The position numbers and the translations under genes are program-made. Source: Candidatus Magasanikiibacteriota bacterium (GTDB lineage: Bacteria; Patescibacteriota; Patescibacteriia; Magasanikbacterales; UBA922). From it: DNA of 14,623 bases. Where the stretch lies: the NCBI GenBank assembly GCA_003230965.1, contig QIHL01000081.1:1-14623 (forward strand). Direction: 5' to 3'. Below the pieces are notes generated by a model. It saw nothing but the letters and a program-made list of their open reading frames with translations, was not told the DNA's origin and did not search any database. Below, piece after piece: positions 7,092 to 14,442 of the stretch; the first letter of the stretch is position 1, and every line of letters begins with the position of its first letter.

Positions 7092-8258
7092 TCAATGTAT
7101 AATCTTTTCCATTATATCTATCCACTCCTTTGCTGCGTTATCCCAAGAAAATTCAATAGCTCGTTTTTTTCCTTGTTCAACATACAACTTTTTTAGTGCT
7201 GTATTATCAACACAATCAATGAGTGCTGATGCAATTTCTTCAATGCGATATGGATTTACTAAATGCACGGCAGTATTTACAATTTCTGGAAGTGATGATC
7301 TATTACTCGTTACAACTGACGTACCCACTGCCATAGCTTCAAGAACAGGAAATCCAAATCCTTCATACAAACTTGGATAGGCAAAAACCGAAGCTAAATG
7401 ATAGAGTATCGGTTTCTCTACAGCGTCAACATATCCAATATACAAAGCACCATGTGTGGCTTCAATGTGGTCTAATATACTTTTATACATCCACCCGCAC
7501 GCTCCTGCAATCACTAATCCTATACCACGTTTATACAATCCACTTTTTTCATACGCAGCAAGTAATCCTTCAATATTTTTTCTTGGTTCAATTGTACCGA
7601 GAAAAAAAATATATCGGTTTGGAAGATGATATTTTTCCTGTATTGCTTTCTTGTCAGACAAAATAACCTGTTCAAAATTTTTTGGTAGAGCTGGATAAAT
7701 CGTTGTCACTTTTTCAGTTGCGACACCATAAGTTTCAATAAGATCACGCCGTGTATGATCTGACGGTGTTAATATATGTGTTGCTGTTCTGGTTTGTCGT
7801 CTAGGATTCAAAATACTATGCCATAATCTACGGCGCATAGAATAACATTCTCTAAAATGTTCAAACGAAAGATCATGTAATGTAAAAACAAATGGCGTGG
7901 TAGTAGAAACTGCAGTAAAATGCAAATTTGGAGAAAATAATATATCCAATTTTATTTCATGCAAACCTTGTTTTCGCAACAGACGAATAATCCACTGATC
8001 AATTTTTGGTAATCTAAACAACGCTAGAGAGAAATGAAAAAATTTATTTGGTATACGTGACGAAACAATATGTACATGTGACTTACTCAACCAATCTTTT
8101 GGTATCTCACCAGAGACATCTAAAAAACTATTATAAAAAAGCACAAATGTATGCTCAGAAAAATTTCGCAGTAATGCACTTACCAATTCAACTGTGTATT
8201 CTCCAACCCCAGTCCGTTTAGTTCCAAAAAGCGGACGGATGTCTATTGCAATAATCAT
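7092..8258 (-). CDS. GT4-family glycosyltransferase (second of the cluster)
   Basis: The 388-residue protein has the full GT4 layout. MIIAIDIRPL opens the first strand, TGVGEYTVEL (16-25) is the glycine loop, TLHDLSFEHF lies near 126-135, and FLGTIEPRKNIEG (219-231) is the typical entry to the donor domain. The EX7E pair is E299 and E307 in SLYEGFGFPVLEAMA. It matches the mannosyltransferase/rhamnosyltransferase-like GT4 branch common in O-antigen and capsule clusters, but the sugar is not determined. It begins three bases after the stop of the preceding glycosyltransferase, so translation is probably coupled; there is no Shine-Dalgarno. The following gene shares the ATHILTxS, TRxD, KN and SLYEGFG blocks, which suggests an old duplication. 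Confidence 0.92.
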   Translation of the reverse strand: MIIAIDIRPLFGTKRTGVGEYTVELVSALLRNFSEHTFVLFYNSFLDVSGEIPKDWLSKSHVHIVSSRIPNKFFHFSLALFRLPKIDQWIIRLLRKQGLHEIKLDILFSPNLHFTAVSTTTPFVFTLHDLSFEHFRECYSMRRRLWHSILNPRRQTRTATHILTPSDHTRRDLIETYGVATEKVTTIYPALPKNFEQVILSDKKAIQEKYHLPNRYIFFLGTIEPRKNIEGLLAAYEKSGLYKRGIGLVIAGACGWMYKSILDHIEATHGALYIGYVDAVEKPILYHLASVFAYPSLYEGFGFPVLEAMAVGTSVVTSNRSSLPEIVNTAVHLVNPYRIEEIASALIDCVDNTALKKLYVEQGKKRAIEFSWDNAAKEWIDIMEKIIH

Positions 8259-8261
8259 ATA

Positions 8262-9386
8262 TTAACGCAAATCCAACTGGCACTGTTGCAGGTCTTGTTG
8301 AAATTCTATATACCGATCTTTTACGTACTGTTGCATTCGTTCTTTGAATTGAACTTTGCTAAACCGTTTTGCCCAAGTACGGATTTCTCTATTATCCCAC
8401 TCACTCGGATTAAATTGTAAAACAGCGTCAAGAAGTGATTCCCATGTTTGTTCGTGAAAAAATACACCTGTTTTATTTGGAATTACTGTTTCAGTTGCAC
8501 CACCTTGATCAAATGCAATTACAGGTCTGCCACTCGCCATTGCCTCAACTGGCGTAATACCAAAATCTTCAACTTGAGGATGTATAAATGCTTGTGCATG
8601 ACGAAGCAACTCAGCTTTCTCTTTTTCACTCACACGTCCTAAAAATTGGACATTATTTTTTGCTCTCTTTTTCAATTCTTCTAGTGCGGAACCATCACCA
8701 AAAATCTTTACTGGAATCTTTAATCTGTTAAATACATCAACAACTAAATCAAATCGCTTGTACGGCACAATACGTCCACCAGTTACAAAATAATCTTGTA
8801 CATCATCACTTATGGAATACAAATCTAGATCAATAGGTGGATATAAAATATCTGAATCACGACGATAATACTTATGAATACGATTTTTTACAGTTCTAGA
8901 ATTAGCAATAAAATAATCAACACGATCTGTACTCATCTTGTCCCAAATTCGTAAATGATGAATCAATTGTGGCAACATAGACTTAATCAATCTATTATAT
9001 TTCAAATCTTCTATGTACTCATACGTATCAGTCCACAAATATCGCGTAGGTGTATGACAATATGAGATATGCAATGTTTCTGGACGTGTCAAAATACCTT
9101 TTGCAAATGCACTTGTTGATGAAATAACCACATCAAAATCATGCAAATTATGACGTTCAGTCGCTAATGGCATCCAAGGCAAATACCATTGAAAGTGTGA
9201 TTTGCCAAATGGTAAATGTGCGATGAATGATTGCCGTACGTCTGCTTCACAAAATTCAGGCACAAATTTCTTGTTATAAAACAATACAAAAATAGGTGCC
9301 TCTGGCCACATTTCATGAAATGACTGCAGTACCAGTTCGGCACCGCCATTTTGCGCAAGATAATCATGAACAAGAGCAATTTTCAT
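8262..9386 (-). CDS. GT4-family glycosyltransferase, WbaZ-like (first of the cluster)
   Basis: The 374-residue protein starts MKIALVHDYL, with the acceptor-side NGGAE (13-17) seen in the WbaZ/mannosyltransferase branch of GT4. A block that includes SYCHTPTRYLW (108-118) and the long helical stretch after it is characteristic of that branch. VTGGRIVPYKRFD (201-213) opens the donor domain, and E273 and E281 form EX7E in EDFGITPVEAMASGRPV. WbaZ-like enzymes add mannose or related sugars to undecaprenyl-linked intermediates, so addition of the second sugar of the glycan is a reasonable guess. It starts two bases after the stop of the sugar-phosphate transferase gene, clearly the same operon. It is only distantly related to the two downstream glycosyltransferases. 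Confidence 0.93.
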   Translation of the reverse strand: MKIALVHDYLAQNGGAELVLQSFHEMWPEAPIFVLFYNKKFVPEFCEADVRQSFIAHLPFGKSHFQWYLPWMPLATERHNLHDFDVVISSTSAFAKGILTRPETLHISYCHTPTRYLWTDTYEYIEDLKYNRLIKSMLPQLIHHLRIWDKMSTDRVDYFIANSRTVKNRIHKYYRRDSDILYPPIDLDLYSISDDVQDYFVTGGRIVPYKRFDLVVDVFNRLKIPVKIFGDGSALEELKKRAKNNVQFLGRVSEKEKAELLRHAQAFIHPQVEDFGITPVEAMASGRPVIAFDQGGATETVIPNKTGVFFHEQTWESLLDAVLQFNPSEWDNREIRTWAKRFSKVQFKERMQQYVKDRYIEFQQDLQQCQLDLR

Positions 9387-9388
9387 AC

Positions 9389-10807
9389 TTATTCAACACT
9401 TCTTTTCTTCAACAACACAAACGGTGTTTTGATTACAATAATTATATCAAGAAATGGACTCCATTTCTCTATGTACAAAATGTCAAGACGCATTTCTTGT
9501 TCAAACGACAGATCACTTCGTCCTGAAATTTGAGCTGAACCTGTAATTCCAGGCTTCAGCGTAAACACATTTGGATACTGTGATTTGTAGTGTTCTACTT
9601 CTCGTGGTTGATGCGGACGAGGTCCAACTATGCTCATTGATCCAGCAATCACATTAAAAAACTGAGGTAATTCGTCAATACTCCAACGACGAATGAAATG
9701 ACCAACTTTTGTAACTCGTGGATCATGTGCAACTTTATAAATTGGACCACTACGTGCATTTTGTTTTTTAATCAAATCAACTTCTTTATTCTCAGCTTTT
9801 TTTCCTGCTATACCAAACTGTAATCCAGTACAATCTTTTTTATACATAGAACGAAATTTTAATGTAAAAAAGTACTTCCCTCTAATCCCCACACGTTCAT
9901 TTTTATAAATAATTGGATACCCAGTTTCAATCAAAATTGCACACGCAGTAACAAGCATAATTGGACTTGTTAAAATTGCAAAAAATAACCCAGCAACTAA
10001 ATCAAAAATCCGTTTAAATACTCTTCCCCATGCATCCAGTCTCGTTCGTCTCAACTCAACGATTGGTATACCACCCAGTGGACTTACTGTCATATTAGTT
10101 GAGAGTGTTGCAAAAAGATCAGCAGAATACTTAAATGTTTTATGGTGTATATTACAAAATGTGATAGCTGAAAACATTTCATCCTGATGTGCACGAGGAT
10201 TTGTAAAAATAACTTCATCAATGTTGTACCCAATAATTTTCTTTTCTGTACGAATATTGAAATGAGCAAAAACCTCAACTACATTATACCCAAGTTCTTT
10301 GCGTTTGCCGAGTGTGTTAACAATAGAATCAGTGACAGGTCCATTTCCAATAATAACAACTCTACGGAGACCAACACCAGCACGATACATCAAACCTTTA
10401 ACCCCACGCATAAAAATACGCCCTAAAGTGATGTATACAATAGCAAACGCCCATGCTGTAGCAATCAAAAAACGAGAATCAAACTGTTGTTGTGTAAACA
10501 AGACGTACAATGCAACAATTGCCAAACCTGTAGAACATGCCCAGAAAATACGACCAATATCATTACCTAATTTCCTGTTTGGATCAACAGAATATAGTCC
10601 AACAAAAACGAACAAAATCAACCACAACAGAGCGACTAATCCAACAACATGCAAGAATTGATCAAGAGACAAACGAAAAACAACTGGACGAACAGCAACA
10701 ACAGCTGGCAAAAAACGACTCGCATACGCCGTTGCACCAGCAAAAAGCAAAAGGACAAAATCAACAGGAACTTGCAAGATCATCAAAATAATTTCTGAAC
10801 GTTTCAT
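9389..10807 (-). CDS. Polyprenyl-phosphate sugar-1-phosphate transferase (WcaJ/PssY type)
   Basis: This would be the initiating enzyme: it moves a sugar-1-phosphate from a nucleotide sugar to undecaprenyl phosphate at the inner membrane face. The 472-residue protein has about four N-terminal membrane helices (about 8-30, 50-72, 87-104, 112-130), a degenerate nucleotide-binding domain starting RRVVIIGNGP (148-157), and a C-terminal bacterial sugar transferase domain (about 262-472) with its own membrane-dipping helix. In it LKFRSM (about 316-321), SIDELPQFFN with the catalytic Asp-Glu pair (D378-E379), GSMSIVGPRP (about 389-398) and KPGITGSAQISGRS are intact. Length fits the family. The frame opens earlier at a TTG at 10873, but that codon is part of the -35 box; the ATG at 10807 gives a leader of about 31 bases. 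It is first in an operon with three glycosyltransferases and is divergent from rnpB. The sugar transferred is unknown. Confidence 0.93.
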   Translation of the reverse strand: MKRSEIILMILQVPVDFVLLLFAGATAYASRFLPAVVAVRPVVFRLSLDQFLHVVGLVALLWLILFVFVGLYSVDPNRKLGNDIGRIFWACSTGLAIVALYVLFTQQQFDSRFLIATAWAFAIVYITLGRIFMRGVKGLMYRAGVGLRRVVIIGNGPVTDSIVNTLGKRKELGYNVVEVFAHFNIRTEKKIIGYNIDEVIFTNPRAHQDEMFSAITFCNIHHKTFKYSADLFATLSTNMTVSPLGGIPIVELRRTRLDAWGRVFKRIFDLVAGLFFAILTSPIMLVTACAILIETGYPIIYKNERVGIRGKYFFTLKFRSMYKKDCTGLQFGIAGKKAENKEVDLIKKQNARSGPIYKVAHDPRVTKVGHFIRRWSIDELPQFFNVIAGSMSIVGPRPHQPREVEHYKSQYPNVFTLKPGITGSAQISGRSDLSFEQEMRLDILYIEKWSPFLDIIIVIKTPFVLLKKRSVE

Positions 10808-10844
10808 AAAAAAAGACTCTGCATACAAAGGAAAAACTAACTCT

Positions 10845-10873
10845 ATCATAGCTGAAAAGAAACCATCGGTCAA
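10845..10873 (-). promoter_or_regulatory. Promoter of the glycan operon
   Basis: On the minus strand TTGACC (10873-10868) and TATGAT (10850-10845) are separated by exactly 17 bases, each five of six to consensus. Transcription would start near 10838. The -35 box is one base away from the -35 box of the divergent rnpB promoter. Confidence 0.75.
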
Positions 10874-10874
10874 C

Positions 10875-10903
10875 TTGACAAGACGTAAAATATCTGGTAT
10901 ATT
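10875..10903 (+). promoter_or_regulatory. Promoter of rnpB
   Basis: TTGACA (10875-10880), 17 bases, then TATATT (10898-10903) is a near-perfect sigma-70 promoter. Its predicted start, about 10910-10911, coincides with the first base of the RNase P P1 helix. Confidence 0.85.
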
Positions 10904-10910
10904 TTATCTT

Positions 10911-11334
10911 GTACGTGGAGGATGATCGCCCTATATTATTGGGAGGAAAGTCCGAACTTCTCCCGCCACATGTGAGTAGCGGGATCATGATAGTGGGTAA
11001 CGCCCACCCAGGCAATGGTGACATTGTCTGCGGGATAGTGCCACAGAGACAATACTACTTTGTCATGCCTTATCCAGTATCTTATGAATAAGGCAAACGA
11101 AGGAAAGGTGAAAAGTGTATAGAGGTTTTTGTTCTATAGACAAAAGCGACTATACTCCCTTCATGGTGACATGAAGTGGTGGTAAACCCTATCTGGAGCA
11201 AGAGCAGCGCAAGACAATTCGTTGTCTCGTGAAAAGTTCGCTCGCAATAGAAAATGTTGGCAACAACATTTCAAGAGAAATGATCATCATCCTGACTTCG
11301 TTAGGAAACAAAATTCGGCTTATATCCACGTACA
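10911..11334 (+). ncRNA. rnpB: RNase P RNA
   Basis: This is the catalytic RNA that removes tRNA 5' leaders. The ends pair as P1: GTACGTGGA (10911-10919) with TCCACGTAC (11325-11333). The conserved GGAGGAAAGTCCG block is at 10942-10954. A stem TGCCTTAT/ATAAGGCA follows near 11070-11095, a helix CTTCATG/CATGAAG capped by GTGA at 11159-11176, and GGTAAACCC, the P15-loop region that contacts tRNA CCA, at 11181-11189. A helix AAATGTTG/CAACATTT capped by GCAA is at 11252-11271. The AATGATCATC block and AAATTCGGCTTAT close the molecule. Length and motif order fit the ancestral (type A) bacterial form; I did not fold the full structure. Upstream is a strong promoter and downstream a strong terminator, so it is a single-gene unit. 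Confidence 0.97.
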
Positions 11335-11368
11335 TAAAAAACAGACATCATACTGATGTCTGTTTTTT
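11335..11368 (+). terminator. Intrinsic terminator of rnpB, usable in both directions
   Basis: A perfect 10-bp stem, ACAGACATCA (11341-11350) with TGATGTCTGT (11354-11363), loop TAC, is followed by a T run to 11368. An A run precedes the stem, so the reverse strand has the same shape and could stop transcription from the oxidoreductase gene that ends at 11483. Confidence 0.92.
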
Positions 11369-11482
11369 CGTATTGTATAACAATCTGTTGTAACTAATCT
11401 TCCAATTTCTTTTTTACGAAAAATTGCTATTTTTGTTATTGTGATTTCTTTCACTATATTATTTTAATATATCGTTGCGTTA

Positions 11483-12889
11483 TTATTCAATAGGAAGTTT
11501 GGAAGAACGCCACGCTTGCCAAAGACCAGACAGAATTGATCTCTTGTATCTCTTTGTAACTTTAATCTTTTCATAAATATCTGGAAATACTGAATTGGCA
11601 AAATATTTATCTCTTATTTCTTTATACCACTTGTAGTCATAGATATTCCAAAACTGTTCACGAGAATAATATGAATGAGCATACAAAACTTTACGTCCAT
11701 GAAGGTCATATACTTCCTTTTCTACTTCATGATTGATTTTTATAAACTGATCATAGCTACCTTTAAGCTCTCCCCAAACGCCTACATTGATAACCAAATT
11801 AGTATCAATGTAGTTTGGTGATAATTTATCATTTTTTCCTGGTCGCAGAGGACATAACCATAGAGGATAAATATGCAATTTTTTATCAATAAACTGCAAA
11901 AACTCCAAAGCGCTGTTACTTGGTAAACTCAAATCCTGCACAAAATACTGTTGAGATATATTTGTTGAATGAAGAAGACGATACAGAGTTCTCGTATTAA
12001 AAAGTCTATAAAATATATATGCAGTTATCTTTATAAATGGTATTTTGAAAAAAGTAAAAAAATAACGACCAACCCAAAATCCTCCTATATCATACCTAAA
12101 TAAATAATCTCTTATTGGAATAATCTCTTCATATTTTTTATATTGTTTGGAAATTTTGTTAGCATGAAGATAAAACCACTCATCTGCAGGTTTGCCAAAT
12201 GTGGAAACTGGTAATTCTTTTTTATCAGAAAAATCCCCAATCATTATAGTTCCATGATCTTTTGCAAACATTATTCCATCAATAAAATTCGCACTTCCAC
12301 TACATTTTTCTGATAAAAAATTGATCGCCTCATCAAAACTTCCTACGGAATAATACGTAAGATGGATAAATTTCTTTGATGGAATAAGCCGTAATTTTAC
12401 CAAGGTAATAATTCCAAGCGAACCATACGAACACGCTGTACTATAAAACAAGTCTTCATTTTGACTAGGAGATGTCATTATTATTTCTCCATTTCCAAGA
12501 ACCATCTCATATTCCAAAGAAGCATCATGAAAAAGACCATACTTACACGAACTACTCTCTCCAGCACCACCTTGAATACCACCACCAACTGTAATTCCTG
12601 GAAATTCCATAACCACTGGTGGAACAAGTCCACATCTGAGAGTCTCTTCTACAAGTTTATCCATTGGAACATTAGGCTCTACTAAAATATATTGCTGAGC
12701 AGTATTTATTTCAATAATGTGATCAAGATTACTAACATCAATATATTTTCCTTTTTCAAACTTTTGAGCACGAGTAGAATTAGTAGTTCCATGATAAATC
12801 TTCACTTTCTGATCATATGCAAAAAACTCTTCCATTTGTTTCTGGATATTTTGAACATCGGCAATATGTTGTTTTAATGATTTCATCAT
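11483..12889 (-). CDS. FAD-binding oxidoreductase, DHCR24/DWARF1-like
   Basis: The 468-residue protein belongs to the FAD_binding_4 (vanillyl-alcohol-oxidase type) fold. The FAD domain has VEPNVPMDKL (70-79), then PGITVGGGIQGGAGESSSCKYGLF (97-120, key residues the Gly run and Glu-Ser-Ser), and SYGSLGIIT (154-162). The C-terminal half resembles the DHCR24 sterol reductase family: VQDLSLP (about 317-323), YPLWLCPLRP (341-350), then an E/QFW-type segment and FPDIYEKI near the end. That likeness goes well beyond the FAD motifs. The true substrate is unknown; sterols are unlikely here, so a prenyl or other lipid alkene is a guess. The frame opens at 13036, but that region overlaps tRNA-Leu; I chose the ATG at 12889 (another is at 12886). 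A weak promoter (TTGGTT, 18 bases, TATAAA; 12935-12906) precedes it, and readthrough from tRNA-Leu is possible. Confidence 0.85.
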   Translation of the reverse strand: MMKSLKQHIADVQNIQKQMEEFFAYDQKVKIYHGTTNSTRAQKFEKGKYIDVSNLDHIIEINTAQQYILVEPNVPMDKLVEETLRCGLVPPVVMEFPGITVGGGIQGGAGESSSCKYGLFHDASLEYEMVLGNGEIIMTSPSQNEDLFYSTACSYGSLGIITLVKLRLIPSKKFIHLTYYSVGSFDEAINFLSEKCSGSANFIDGIMFAKDHGTIMIGDFSDKKELPVSTFGKPADEWFYLHANKISKQYKKYEEIIPIRDYLFRYDIGGFWVGRYFFTFFKIPFIKITAYIFYRLFNTRTLYRLLHSTNISQQYFVQDLSLPSNSALEFLQFIDKKLHIYPLWLCPLRPGKNDKLSPNYIDTNLVINVGVWGELKGSYDQFIKINHEVEKEVYDLHGRKVLYAHSYYSREQFWNIYDYKWYKEIRDKYFANSVFPDIYEKIKVTKRYKRSILSGLWQAWRSSKLPIE

Positions 12890-12989
12890 TAAGCGATAAA
12901 ATTTATTTATACTGCCTACAACTTTTTTTAACCAATTAACTATGTAAAGCAACAGAACTAGAGCTGTTTGCTTAAGCTTGACTATTTGT

Positions 12990-13072
12990 GCGCGGAAGAG
13001 GAGTTGAACCTCCACCCCGAAAAACGGGACCAGCACCTCAAGCTGGCGTGTCTACCATTCCACCACCCGCGC
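12990..13072 (-). tRNA. tRNA-Leu, anticodon GAG
   Basis: The 83-base class II tRNA has acceptor GCGCGGG/TCCGCGC, anticodon stem CCAGC/GCTGG around TTGAGGT (anticodon GAG), a long variable arm (CCCG-TTTTT-CGGG), and a T arm GGAGG/CTCCT-like pairing around TTCAACT. CCA is not encoded; CAAATAG follows the discriminator A. It has its own strong promoter and sits between the lipid-kinase-like and oxidoreductase genes. Confidence 0.95.
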
Positions 13073-13094
13073 AATTATTCTATATTGTTTCAAT

Positions 13095-13123
13095 AGAATA
13101 CATAAAAAAATATACTATGTCAA
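13095..13123 (-). promoter_or_regulatory. Promoter of tRNA-Leu
   Basis: On the minus strand a perfect TTGACA (13123-13118), 17 bases, and TATTCT (13100-13095) lie 22 bases before the tRNA 5' end. The -35 box begins three bases after the stop of the upstream lipid-kinase-like gene. Confidence 0.8.
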
Positions 13124-13126
13124 CTT

Positions 13127-13891
13127 TCAAAATTGTCTACCCTTACCAACAATCATATTGATACGTTTCTTTGCAAGACGAATCGTAATCTCTATTTCCT
13201 TTGATTGTTTTCCATCAGCGTCTACAATAAATGGCTTCTGGCTATGTACAATTATCTCTTCAAATGGAAAAACACTAGGTTCATCATATTTATCATGGAA
13301 AATACCCCTTCCTACAATAGGACGAATAAACGCTTCAAGTTTTCCATCTTGTGGATGAACCATAATCTCTGCTTGTCTACGATTTTTACGCCATACAAAT
13401 GGTCGCAGATTACATACAACTAACTCCATTTTTCCCATGTTACACGATACCTGAAATTTCTCGTCGTATTCAATAACAATATCGTTTGGAGGTATATGGA
13501 GACGAGAAATAAAATATCTATTATTAAACCAACCAACATCTAACTTTACTTTCCGACGTCGTGCCAAAATATCACACGCATCTACACCAACTGGAATTCC
13601 GAGTACATCAGCAATAGCATTATTTGGTCCAACAGGCAAAAAACCAAACAAAGTATTACACGTTGCTGCACGTGAGAGTACGTGTCCAAAGGTATTATCA
13701 TTCCCAACGATTACAACACAAGTTGCACCACGTTGAATTTCATCTTCAATAATTTCTTGTGCATTAGTTGCTGCTTGCAACCTCAAAATTTTTCCAGCAA
13801 TACCAAAATCTGTCAACCGTATTTCCATTATCTTTACGATTGACTCATACTTCTTCTCCTTCAAAAAATTGTCATACAGGTAGACATACAT
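13127..13891 (-). CDS. Diacylglycerol-kinase-family protein with altered glycine motif
   Basis: The 254-residue protein follows the DAGK catalytic/YegS pattern: strand CVVIVGNDNT (58-67), then GFLPVGPNNAIADVLGIP (83-100) in place of the usual P-L-G-T-x-N-D-F-A segment, VGVDACDIL, and a beta-sandwich half ending with FIVDADGKQ where the family has a V-D-G-E motif. The nucleotide-binding GGDGT motif is GNDNT here; both changed glycines normally contact the phosphate, so ATP binding or catalysis may differ. The protein is shorter than typical (about 300), missing the first strand and its glycine loop, and opens instead with MYVYLYDNFL. I recall similar variant proteins in candidate-phyla genomes, so this may be a subfamily rather than decay. 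The frame is intact and ends with TGA. It lies 53 bases after bactofilin. Role in lipid phosphorylation is uncertain. Confidence 0.75.
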   Translation of the reverse strand: MYVYLYDNFLKEKKYESIVKIMEIRLTDFGIAGKILRLQAATNAQEIIEDEIQRGATCVVIVGNDNTFGHVLSRAATCNTLFGFLPVGPNNAIADVLGIPVGVDACDILARRRKVKLDVGWFNNRYFISRLHIPPNDIVIEYDEKFQVSCNMGKMELVVCNLRPFVWRKNRRQAEIMVHPQDGKLEAFIRPIVGRGIFHDKYDEPSVFPFEEIIVHSQKPFIVDADGKQSKEIEITIRLAKKRINMIVGKGRQF

Positions 13892-13944
13892 ATATCAAAC
13901 ACAACGCACCTTTAGCGTATAAAACGATGCGAAACAATTCATGC

Positions 13945-14442
13945 TTATGCTTCTACACTGTTGTCTTCAGAAGAAGATTTACTCGCACTTCGTGATCGCG
14001 AGCTTGAAGATTTCTTTTCTGAACGAGGATTATCAATGTTGATTCCTTTCATTACAATTTTGCCCTGCATCAATGCACCAGCTTCAACAACTAAAGTACC
14101 ACAATGTACATCACCCAAAATTCTTGCTGATGGACTCAACTCTATTTTGTCAGTTACTTTCACATCGCCTTTTATTTCGCCAGAAACATCTGCACTCCCA
14201 GCACGTATATTTGCCAAAATCTTTGCACCCTTCTCAACAGTCAAAAGCTGGCTAGTTTTTACACTTCCAAGTACTGTTCCTTTGACTAAAATATTTCCTT
14301 CGGATGCGAAATCTCCCTCAACAACAACAGATGGACCTACAATTGTCTCTACCTCATCATGGACTGAATTAACGGTTGACGCGCAACTTTCGTCTGTCTC
14401 TTTTACTGAAAGAGCAATATCAGGAGATGGTTTTTGAAACAT
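13945..14442 (-). CDS. Bactofilin cytoskeletal protein
   Basis: The 165-residue protein is a bactofilin (formerly DUF583), a right-handed beta-helix that polymerises without nucleotide and scaffolds cell-wall or surface enzymes. Residues about 33-137 show the short Val/Gly/Ile repeats: VGPSVVVEGDFASEGNILV, GTVLGSV, ANIRAGSADVSGEIKGDVKV, and ARILGDVHCGTLVVEAGALMQGKIV. The N-terminal 30 residues are disordered. The C-terminal 27 are a Ser/Lys/Arg/Glu tail with RSRS repeats, probably flexible and perhaps a site for partner binding. Length is normal. No Shine-Dalgarno precedes the ATG; an AT-rich stretch with TATATT-like boxes lies upstream. Bactofilin genes often neighbour M23 peptidase genes, and a doubtful peptidase-like tail is seen upstream. 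Confidence 0.93.
   Translation of the reverse strand: MFQKPSPDIALSVKETDESCASTVNSVHDEVETIVGPSVVVEGDFASEGNILVKGTVLGSVKTSQLLTVEKGAKILANIRAGSADVSGEIKGDVKVTDKIELSPSARILGDVHCGTLVVEAGALMQGKIVMKGINIDNPRSEKKSSSSRSRSASKSSSEDNSVEA

Noticed and set aside
7060..7125. 22-residue extension of the third glycosyltransferase
   Set aside because: It would overlap the preceding gene, and the family normally begins at MKIGIDAR.
10808..10873. TTG start and 22-residue extension of the sugar transferase
   Set aside because: The TTG is the first half of the -35 box and the extension covers the -10 box, so it is not transcribed from this promoter.
10761..11091. Small frames across rnpB (87 residues minus, 60 residues plus)
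   Set aside because: They lie in the RNase P RNA and its promoter region, which explain the sequence fully.
12890..13036. 49-residue extension of the FAD oxidoreductase
   Set aside because: It overlaps tRNA-Leu and its sequence shows no family likeness.
13127..13891. Calling the lipid-kinase-like gene a pseudogene because of its altered motif
   Set aside because: The frame is intact, the rest of the fold pattern is kept, and I recall similar variants in related organisms.
13961..14437. 158-residue plus-strand frame opposite bactofilin
   Set aside because: It is the antisense shadow of the bactofilin repeats, with no start signals.
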